Assembly: GCA_037447655.1 (NCBI GenBank)
Contig: JBBHKE010001893.1
Coordinates: 26,314-90,313, forward strand
Length of the DNA: 64,000 nt
DNA from: Zygnema cylindricum
Lineage: Eukaryota; Streptophyta; Zygnematophyceae; Zygnematales; Zygnemataceae
Reading direction: 5' to 3'
The notes below the pieces were generated by a model. The model worked only from the letters and a program-made list of their open reading frames with translations. It was not told the origin of the DNA and made no database searches. Both the position numbers and the translations under genes were made by a program. This document shows positions 56,095-64,000 of this stretch, one piece after another. The first letter of the stretch is position 1. Each line of letters begins with the position of its first letter.

Positions 56095-56197
56095 GTGATT
56101 ATAAACCCTGCATAATGTACCAATGATGCAAGCTACAAGAAGATGAAGAAAACTTGCAACTCGTCGCTAAAAGAGTTTTCGGTACTAAATCCTTACA
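56095..56197 (-). repeat. 3' LTR of element C, mostly deleted
   Basis: Only the terminal GATTATAAACC side and the CTCGTCGCTAAAAGAG...AAATCCTTACA side of the 550-bp LTR remain. The left boundary is approximate. Confidence 0.55.
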
Positions 56198-56372
56198 TTC
56201 CCCCTCTTACTGAGATACTCAAAGCCCTCTCTTACTCCATGCCAAGTAATTTCTTTCCCATCTCATAAACTTCTTTAAATGCTGTTTTGGTTAACATATC
56301 AACAGCTTGTTCTTCTGTAGGTACAAACGCAAATTCAACTTTTTTTTCTGAAACCAAATCTCGAACAAAATG

Positions 56373-56765
56373 TCACTGAATCTTAATGTGTTTAGTGCGC
56401 TTATGTAAAATAAGATTTTTACTAGGTGCAATGGAGGACATATTATCACTTAATATTTGTATGCTTTCTTTTTCAACTCCAACTTTCGATAGAAATTCAT
56501 TTCTCCACAGAGCATTCTTCGCAGCATGACTTGCGGCCATATACTCCGCCTCTGTAGATGAAAGTGCCACAGTAGGTTGGAAACGGGAATTCCACGAGAT
56601 AGCTTCTCCTGCAAGTGAAAACACATATCTTGACGTAGACCTTCCTATATCATGGTCCCCTCCATAATCTGCATCACAATATCTATAACAACTAAAGCTC
56701 TCATCTTTTTTATAAACAATTCTAAGACTAAGTGTTCCCACCAAATACGTAGATATTGCGTTCAC
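56373..56765 (-). pseudogene. Element C RNase H
   Basis: A 130-codon frame with CDADYGGDHDIGRSTSRYVF, SWNSRFQPTVALSSTEAEYM and HKRTKHIKIQ, the plant copia RNase H pattern (DADWAGD, STEAEY). The start of the domain and its link to RT are in another frame at about 56770-57040. Confidence 0.88.
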
Positions 56766-57040
56766 CGCCTCCCAATGTATTTTTTCGGATTGCCAAAATA
56801 CCGAGTAACCACACTAACTGCAGCACTAATGTCAGGCCTAATACCGACACTTAAATACATCAAGCTACCCACTGCCTCCCTATACGGAACATCAACCTCG
56901 AGACTTTTAACAAAGTTAGAAAGATTGTCACGAGGATGCAAGGGAGTTTCAAGTGGCTTACAATCAAAGAACCCAAATCTTTCTAGTACCTCTTTTGCAT
57001 ATTGTTATTGGCTTAGCTTAATGTCTCTGTTCCTCCTCCT

Positions 57041-57673
57041 CTAAATCTGAATTCCCACAATGTATCGTGCATCTCCTAAGTCTGTTATTCTAAAATGCTT
57101 CCGAAATTCAATTTTTAACTCTCCAAGTAAATCGAAGTTGTGAGAGATGGAAAAGAAATCATCTACGTTTACACTGAAAATTACCATGTCCCAACCATCT
57201 CCGTGAATATGCACTCCACAATCTGCAGTAAGCCTTCTAAATCCCAAAATTAGTAAATCTTTGTGAAGTTTATGGTTCCACGTTCTTGGTGCCTGCTTCA
57301 AACCACACAAAGCCTTCCACAGCCTCCATACTTTACCATTCTTTCCCATAACCCCTTCTAGAATTTTCATATACACCTCCTCCTCTAATTCTCCATTCAA
57401 GAAAGTTGTCTCTACATCCATCTGTTGGATATGCATTCTTTCCGACGGCGCCATTGCAATAATTGCTCGCATAGAATCAAACTTAACCCCACATGCAAAA
57501 GTCTCTGAATAATCAATACCCTCCTTCTGCTGAAAACCTTTACATACTAATCGCGCCTTATACTTAAGAATTTCTCCTGAGGCTCCCGTCTTTGTCTTAA
57601 AAACCCACTTTGAGTCTATGGCCTTCTTACCAATTGGTAAGTCTACTTCTTCAAAACACCCATTTGCTTTCAC
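57041..57673 (-). pseudogene. Element C reverse transcriptase
   Basis: A 210-codon frame with KKAIDSKWVFKTK, YKARLVCKGFQQKEGIDY, TTFLNGELEEEVYM, GLKQAPRTWNHKL and SVNVDDFFSI, where the usual YVDD reads NVDD. A C-terminal DLGDARYIVGIQI follows. The altered box suggests loss of activity. Confidence 0.9.
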
Positions 57674-58068
57674 AAAATTATCCTCCTTTATAAGAGTCGG
57701 TTTCCACTTCTCCTCCCATCCGTCTAAGTCTTTAGCCTCTTGATATAATTGAGGATCGGCCAGACAATTTTATGTAATTGCCTTTGATAAGAGAAAGGAT
57801 TCCGCCCTTCTTTCTCTAAGCTCGGAAACTGCCCTCTGATTATTGGTTTGTTTTTTATAAGACTGCCCTGGTGAGAAACGTTCCGGTGCTTTCCCTTTCG
57901 TCGATCTCTTGCTTCTCCATACATTTTCTACAAATTCCTTATCCAAATCACTGCTCTCAATTTTGTCATCACCCTCCTTCTCAAAGGGTATCTTTTTTGA
58001 TGTCACATTGTTTGTGTGAGTGGATGATTCTCTAATGACCTTGTCCCATGTGCTTCGTTGTTGGTGGA

Positions 58069-59279
58069 CTAAGGTTTCAAAACTTTCTCTAAAGTCTTCT
58101 CTACAAATCGCACATTTTTCTTTGTCCCTACCTCCATCAAAACTTCTTTTTTTTCCTCCTCCTCCTCTCTTGTGAATTTCTCATAATGACTCTCCTCCTC
58201 GTAATCTAGGGCCCAATTAGACTCATTAGCTCCATTCACCATCCATTCCAAATTTCCATTGAACTCCACGTTCTTAGACTCTCGGACCCTTCTAGTAACA
58301 AGGTTATAAATCCTATACTGCATTGAGTTCTCACTGTACCCCACAAAGTATCTTTCCCATGAACGTGCCGCAAACTTCCCCTCCCGGTTTCTTTCCTCTA
58401 CGTACCCCATAGCTTCACATCCCCAAATCCTGAAATGTTTTACCGTAGGCGCTTGTCCACTCCAAAATTCCTCCAGTGTTTTGTTGTCTAAAGCCGAGTT
58501 AATTCTTAGGTTGGTGACATGATTAGCCGCCCTAATTGCCTCTCCCCAAAGGCAATGTGTGAGATTAGTTGTATGGATCATTACCCGCACCATCTCTTGT
58601 AATGTCTGGTTCTTCCTCTCTGCTATTCCATTGGATTGTGGGGAATAAGCAGTCGTGGACTGTTGCTTAATTCTGTCTCCTTGCAATATTCAGTGAAGGC
58701 AAGAAATTCGTCTCCACGGTCCGATCGTACTGCTTTTACCTGCCTCCCACTTTCCGTCTCAGCCATAACCACAAAATATTTAAATGTCTCTAATGCTTTT
58801 GACTTTGCTTTTAAAGAATACACCCATGTCTTCTTGCTGAAATCATCAACTATCACCATAATGTATTTATTTTTTCCAATGGTTTCTGGATGTATGCCCC
58901 CACAAAGATCTACATGGACTAGATCTATAGTGGCATTCGCCTTGAATTGAAGGTCTTTCACCGGATGAGGATTCCTTTTATGCTTCCTTTTTGTGTACCC
59001 TACACATCTGATGGCCTTTTTTCTTGTCCTCACGTCTATTCCTTGAACCGCACCATGAGGAATCATCTCTTTGATGTTACTCTCTGAAGTGTGACAGATA
59101 CGATGATGCCATAACGTGAGGTCCTCCTTGTTGACCTCTACCGAATGGAGGTGCCCTTTTTCATCCACCGTCTTATTTTTTGGTTTTCTCCAAAAGAGGT
59201 TACTTTGATTATTTTCAATTACAACCCCCTCTGCAGATGGTCCTCTTTTACTACTCAAAATGATTATACCCCCTTCCAA
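58069..59279 (-). pseudogene. Element C integrase (two overlapping frames)
   Basis: 59279-58623 has the zinc region LWHHRICH...IRCVGY (second Cys apparently replaced by Tyr) and catalytic Asp residues in LVHVDLCGG and VRSDRGDEF. 58686-58069, shifted, has the catalytic Glu in SPQSNGIAERKNQTL and the C-terminal TYEEFW-like SWERYFVGYSE segment. A frameshift near 58650-58680 separates them. Confidence 0.9.
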
Positions 59280-59320
59280 GCATGTGGCTCTTCGACCTTT
59301 CCTCTGAAGTTGTGGGACAC

Positions 59321-59560
59321 TTAAAAGGTTGATGCACCCCCCAGATTATAAAGCACATTATTAAAACGTACTTTTTTGACTCTATTTTTCCTTTCCCTAT
59401 CTTGTTTCTGTAGATCTAACCATACTGTTCCCACTGTATCAAAAACCATCATTGAACCATTAGCTACTATGATGGATTTTGGTATAGTGAGTTTTCTAAT
59501 CTCACTGAATAGTCTTTGATCTGAACACATATGATGTGTAGCACCTGAGTCTATGATTCA
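59321..59560 (-). pseudogene. Element C protease
   Basis: IIDSGATHHMCSDQ (active-site DSGA) near 59555-59515, preceded by a TGA where Trp is expected. It continues to KVRFNNVLYN. Confidence 0.85.
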
Positions 59561-60894
59561 GTTGTTAAATTTTCCTATACTCTCCTTGCCTCGTGTGTGA
59601 AATAGGATATCCTCATTTTCTCGTGATTCCTCCACGAGTGAGGCCAAAAATTCATGATCTTGTCCCACTGGCCCATCCCTAACAAAATCCCCTCTACTTG
59701 ATGAATTATTTCCTCCACTTCCTCCGCCTCTAAATTGTCCCCCTCCGCGATTATTTCCCTTGTTTTGATAACAACCGCGACCACTGTGTCCCCATTTATG
59801 ACAAATGTTACAGTGTTTACTTTTGTCTGGGCATTCAAAAGATCCATGCCCAATTTCGTTACAATTGTAACAGGTCATATGAGAGGTGTCACGCTGATAT
59901 GAACCTCTCCTTGGGCCATACGACTTGCCTCCTCGTCTACGCGGTCCACCTCCTCTCCCCCTAGATCCCCTAAAGCTGTAAGCTCCTCTGTCATCCTCCT
60001 CTTGATAACTCTGATAAGATGACACCTTGATTTCCTCTTTCGATGTTGCCTTCTCCTTCTCCATACTCTTCAAATGATTGATAGCATATGCCATTGTCGG
60101 TTTCTCTCGTCCCTTGATGACCTCATTTGTTACCGCAATTTTTCTTAGAAGACTTCTCATGAAAACAAATAACCTCTATTTTTGTGTAGGGAAGTTATCA
60201 AGTGAGTTAAGTTGTTCTATGATGACATTAAACCTTTTGACTCCATCATCAATGAATTCATTCTCCTTCATTCTAAACCCAATATACTCCTCAAAAAGAA
60301 AATTTTCATTTTCCTCAAACCCCTTTTCAAACTCATTTTGCAAAGCGTTTCAACAATCATAAGCCCTTTCATGAGTTAGGAGATGTTCATGCATAGAGCT
60401 AGCACAACTTTGAATTAGTACGGTGGAGGCCGCCATATCCTACTTGTCCCACTTCTTTGCTCCGGTTGGATCCATGGAAGGATCCGGTCGTGTTTCTTTC
60501 CCGATAACGATATCCCAAAGTTTTTTTGGTGCGAATGCTCCTTGAATGTATCACTTCCAAATTTCATAGTTTGAACCCGTGAAAACGATGGTCTTATTAA
60601 ACACTTTAAGATCATTATCTTCGCTCTCATCCTCTTCCTCATAAAGTGTAGATTTCCCTTTCTTTTTTTAATTTTCTTTGAGTTGTGTAAGTCTCCACTG
60701 ACACCTCCGTCTCCATCATCTCCTTTTGTTTTGAGAAACTCGTGAAAGCATTCAAACATCCCCTCGTCCATCTTCACATTTTTCTCCCCCCATTCGTCAT
60801 ACTCATCATATTGTGTCCCTGTAACTCCTCCTCCACTAACTCCCCCACTAGCTCCTCCACTAGGTTCTGCCGGGGATTTCCCTTTCTCCGCCAT
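59558..60894 (-). pseudogene. Element C gag
   Basis: Start MAEKGKSPAEPSGG at 60894. Gly-rich N-terminus and acidic middle, broken by frameshifts between 60415 and 60160. The last 200 codons hold an RG-rich segment (GSRGRGGGPRRRGG) and two zinc knuckles, CYNCNEIGHGSFEC and CNICHKWGHSGRGC, then more Gly/Arg. Two tandem knuckles distinguish it from the single-knuckle gags of the other family. Confidence 0.85.
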
Positions 60895-60918
60895 ACCGGC
60901 AATTGTTGCCAGTAACCC

Positions 60919-60930
60919 GCTCCGATACCA
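60919..60930 (-). promoter_or_regulatory. Primer-binding site of element C (3' end of iMet tRNA)
   Basis: TGGTATCGGAGC on the minus strand, two bases after the LTR end. It is the usual plant retrotransposon site TGGTATCAGAGC with one change, in contrast to the anticodon-arm sites of the other elements. Confidence 0.85.
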
Positions 60931-60932
60931 AT

Positions 60933-61482
60933 TGAAAGATTATAAACCAAATAAAACACACACACGACAATGGTGTTCCTCCAAAAAACATTCAATATAT
61001 TAAGCACAATGCAAATACAACTTCTTTTCTTCTTTCTTTTTACTTCTGATCTATCTACGCCTCCTTAATAAGCTACACCAACAAAAGATAATACTACCAA
61101 AAAGTCACAACCAATATATATAGGTACACGACTAGATACGTGTAAGAATCAACGCGGTGAAATGAACGACCGACAAGTTTGAACCGACTTGAACAACACG
61201 GTACGCGTAACCGCGAACCAACTTGAATCACGCGGTACGTCTTGAACTTTCGTGAACCGAAACTACTAAGAAATTTCCACGTCACTTCTATAGTACAATT
61301 CAAACATACGTGAAATGAAACAAACATTTCATTTCACGTCACTTCAAATATCCAGCGACGAAACTTCTTCGTCGCTGGTACTTCAACTATCCAGCGACGA
61401 AACTACTTCGTCGCTGGTCGTCACTACCTTAGCTACGAGAATGACTCGTCGCTACCAGAGTTCTCAGTACCAAATCCTAACA
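60933..61482 (-). repeat. 5' LTR of element C
   Basis: 550 bp, TGTTAGGATTT...AATCTTTCA in element sense. It has two hairpins CAGCGACGAA...TTCGTCGCTG near 61352-61378 and 61394-61418. Further copies lie at 2325-2650 and 16081-16580. Confidence 0.88.
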
Positions 61483-62114
61483 TGAACCACCTCCTTTGTC
61501 ACAAGGTCATACTTGTGTCATGGGTTGCTAGCCCAGGTCAACAGCTTGGTGTTGAAGTGCCCTTCTTGTGACCAAGTGAAAGCTGCCTTTGATAGAAAGG
61601 GTGGAACTGAACTTCACTCCCTTCCCATTCATGGAATGTTTTACAAATGGTCACCGGATCTGTTGGGACCACTTCCAACCAGTAGGGGGGGAAAACGTTT
61701 TGTTGTGGTAATGATTGAACACTTCTCCAAATGGGTCGAATTTTTGGTTTTGCCCCGAAAGGATTCTAAAGCAATTGTCGACGCATTCTTGCAAGGAGTA
61801 CTGTTCAATTTGGAACACTGGCCAAAGTTCTCACAGATCACGAGCCGAGTTTGCAGGAGAATTTTCTAACCTTCTCGAAGAGTGCCTCATTAACCCCCGG
61901 TTAACCAGCTGAGAACACCGGCAAGCCGACGGTTTGGCAGAGAGGTGCGTACAGATAGTGAAGCGGTCACTACGGAAATATGCAGTGGAAAAGGATTTGG
62001 GGGAATGGGATAGACGGGTGCCTTGGATTGCCATAGGATACGGAATCAACAGGCATGCATCCCTCCACTCGTATAGCCTTTATTCCATACTTTTCGGCCG
62101 ACATAATATCCTAC
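61483..62114 (+). pseudogene. Ty3/gypsy integrase fragment
   Basis: KCPSCDQVKA (end of the HHCC zinc site), WSPDLLGPLPTSRGGKRFVV (first catalytic Asp), VEHFSKWVE-like IEHFSKWVEF, then in a shifted frame LTDHEPSL (second Asp) and in another LAERCVQIVKRSL (Glu region), ending SILFGRHNIL. At least two frameshifts. It abuts the C LTR on the left and the D LTR on the right. It is the only Ty3/gypsy sequence I recognise here. Confidence 0.88.
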
Positions 62115-63099
62115 TATTGTTCTACAACCACAGTAGCATGAGAAGACCCAGAAGCAGTAGTACTGGAAGTAGACATTTAAAGCAGAAGCTAACAAGCACC
62201 CTACTCAACAACCAACTTCAAGATGTGACCGAATACAACTCCGTGATCAATGCAGACTCAAAATCTGCATAACACTAGTAAGCACAATTTATAATCACTC
62301 TACAAAGATTCATCTCAATTGATCAAGTCAACCATAAGATATTCACACTGCAGATTCACAAAAACCGCCTTAGTAGATTAATATCCCAAGACTTAGATAA
62401 TCACAATTTATCTAAGTCCTAACCTATATACTCACAATGAGTATCTACTGGTCACACTAATATAAGTGATTGTACTACAATATTGTCTTATGCTACGACA
62501 AAGTACTAAAACTGTACTTACTATTCCAAGAGTACTTCCAAAACCTAATTTTGCCATTTCTCTAAATCTGAATAGTGCGACACTATTTTAAATCAGCTAA
62601 ACTACAAATCCTTGTTTCCACATATTCACAAATAGAAGACCGTTAATTAAATGTTCCTGGCGCTTATTCAGTAGTGGTCCATAGCATCCGGCTGACTGTT
62701 GTCATGTAGTACGAAGCACTTGATAGCGTCCAAGTGTGCTTCGTCATTTGTGGTCCCTTCTGAATCGCCGTTAATTCGATGTCAATCAATGACCCTTCTT
62801 GGCTGACCGTACCATACTTTCCCAGGTATGCGGTTTTTGTTACGTTCGTCCAATTTCGTTAATTCGCTCGTTATTCTCTCGACACGTGTAACTGGTCATC
62901 GGCGCTACTCCGTAAAACCTGCAACACCCTTTTCATGTCGACGCGTGTCCAGCTGGCCGTACAGTACACTCTCTTTAATCTTCTATTACTGTAACACTAT
63001 TTGAGGTAAGTATTACAGGTTTCCATTTCCCAAAATATTCTAAGTCCTTAATTCCTCCTCACAGCTCTATCTACAAAGTAAAGATTTCCAAATTCAACA
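62115..63099 (-). repeat. 3' LTR of element D
   Basis: Right end ...ATTCAACA at 63099, followed by the reversed purine tract CTCCCCTAAATC. The left end TATTGTTCTAC matches H's terminus GTAGAACAACA-like with CA changed to TA. On the minus strand, ATG at 62176-62174 followed by STSSTTAS matches the LTR-borne gag start of element H. Confidence 0.75.
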
Positions 63100-63525
63100 C
63101 TCCCCTAAATCTTTAGACTCAGTCACTCACTCAGCCCAATAGCCTTTCTACAAAACTGTAACTTAGGAGCAGGAAGGGGTTTGGTTAACATGTCAGCAAC
63201 CATTTTCTCATCCGGTAAATAACACAATTTTAACACTCTTGCAATCACATTTTCCCTCACAAAATGAAGTCTGACATCCATGTGCTTGCTCTTAAAATGA
63301 TGACTCGGGTTAGTAGCAATAGCAATGGCTGCCTGATTGTCACACCAAATAATCTATGGACCTGTCTGCATGTATCCAAGTTCCTGCAAAATTCACTTAA
63401 CCCATAGGAGTTATTTGAGTGCAGAAGCTCTTGCCATGTACTCTGACTCGATTTTAGACTGTGCTATAACCTTTTGCTGCTTGCTGCTCCAGCAGCAAGT
63501 TCCATCTTCGATCTTTAAGACGAAG
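63100..63525 (-). pseudogene. Element D RNase H C-terminal part
   Basis: The minus strand reads SSKQQKVIAQSKIESEYMAR, a WCDNQAAIAIATNPSHHFKS-like segment, KHMDVRLHFVRENVIAR and ADMLTKPLPAPK, with stops. It is cut at 63525 by LTR L. Confidence 0.82.
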
Positions 63526-64000
63526 TGTAGAAATTAATGGTTTTAAGTATTTTCTAGGTCTAAATAGAAACAAAGAAGCCGAGGCAGTCTACCTCTAACT
63601 TCTCTCTCCAACTCTCAAACTTGTCGCAGTCACTGAGAAATTGGAGAGGAAGCTAGAGCCATGGCTACCTAAGCTATCCTCAGGTTTACGGGAAATTTAT
63701 ATTAGTCTACGGATTAATTACTAAAAGGTATATGCCGGCGGCAGGATTTGATCCTGGTACCTGCCGGCCGACAGCTAGGAGATAGCCGGTAGCCTTAGCC
63801 GTTAAGTCTAGAGGTACTGATACGTAGTATATAGTACGATAATTATTTATACAGATACACGTAGGATAATTCATTTAACTATAACTATTTACGGGACACA
63901 TAGATATGGAATTGTAAAAGTACGAATTGCGGTACGGATATGAAATCAATACCGCGCATTGATTTCGGAAGCGAAACAAATACCGCGCATGTATTTATTA
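63526..64000 (+). mobile_element. LTR L, element-1 type, running off the window
   Basis: TGTAGAAATTAATGG at 63526 matches the start of element 1 LTRs. It contains the CCATGGCTACC block and, at about 63725-63810, the antisense tRNA-like module with GCCGGC self-complementary arms around CCAGGATCAAATCCTG (minus strand). It continues beyond 64000, so whether it is solo or part of an element is unknown. Left flank CGAAG should recur as its target duplication. Confidence 0.88.

Larger units (their letters stand above)
56095..61482 (-). mobile_element. Element C: Ty1/copia of a second lineage
   Basis: 5' LTR 60933-61482; canonical iMet 3'-end primer site at 60930-60919; gag with two zinc knuckles; protease, integrase, RT and RNase H in copia order on the minus strand; purine tract (reverse of TTCCCCCTCTT) at about 56198-56208. 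Only about 100 bp of the 3' LTR remains (56095-56197). Lineage differs from elements 1/A/E/F in primer site, LTR and proteins. No target duplication found. Confidence 0.88.

Overview
This is eukaryotic, plant-type nuclear DNA, probably from a streptophyte (land plant or charophyte alga) with a repeat-rich genome. Most of it is Ty1/copia LTR retrotransposons in nested, decayed copies. The one host gene has GT-AG introns, and several insertions have perfect target-site duplications (TSDs). I cannot name the species. A 10-N gap lies at 2315-2324.

Layout. 1-2650: minus-strand copia debris, including a tandemly duplicated piece of a chimeric gag/pol-remnant ORF. 3305-8470: a fragment of a host-gene paralogue (exon 5 region) split by the non-autonomous copia element A (3667-7808). 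8498-15966: an old LTR split by a full-length decayed copia element 1 (9071-15527, TSD AAGGG). 16081-17801: LTR fragments, a SINE-like tRNA-related piece and a scrap of host exon 4. 17804-23634: a large non-coding LTR element (element I). 23690-24990: another dispersed host-gene piece (exons 3 and 2). 27707-33121: the intact host gene, minus strand, seven exons encoding 428 residues of a secreted nucleoside-phosphorylase-like (PNP/UDP, bark-storage-protein-like) protein. 33666-39420: MITEs, a long inverted-repeat element and an approximately 170-bp-period minisatellite. 40008-54813: a BED/DUF659/hAT transposase gene split by copia E, which is split by copia F (TSD CCCAT) and by solo LTR G (TSD AGGGG); F in turn contains truncated copia H. 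56095-61482: a copia of another lineage (C) with an ordinary 3'-end iMet primer site. 61483-62114: Ty3/gypsy integrase debris cut by copia D, which is cut by another element-1-type LTR running off the window.

Main points. (1) The dominant copia group has a primer-binding site GGTTATGGGCCCACC, complementary to the anticodon arm of initiator tRNA-Met (half-tRNA priming, as in Drosophila copia and yeast Ty5). The gag start codon is the complement of the CAU anticodon. (2) In relatives H and D the gag ORF starts inside the LTR and, in H, reads through this site. (3) The roughly 1-kb LTRs carry an antisense tRNA-like B-box hairpin whose stem differs in sequence between subfamilies but keeps its pairing. 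(4) A paralogue of the host gene appears to have been scattered in pieces over about 22 kb by transposons. Coordinates of LTRs with TSDs were read directly; those of decayed fragments are approximate.
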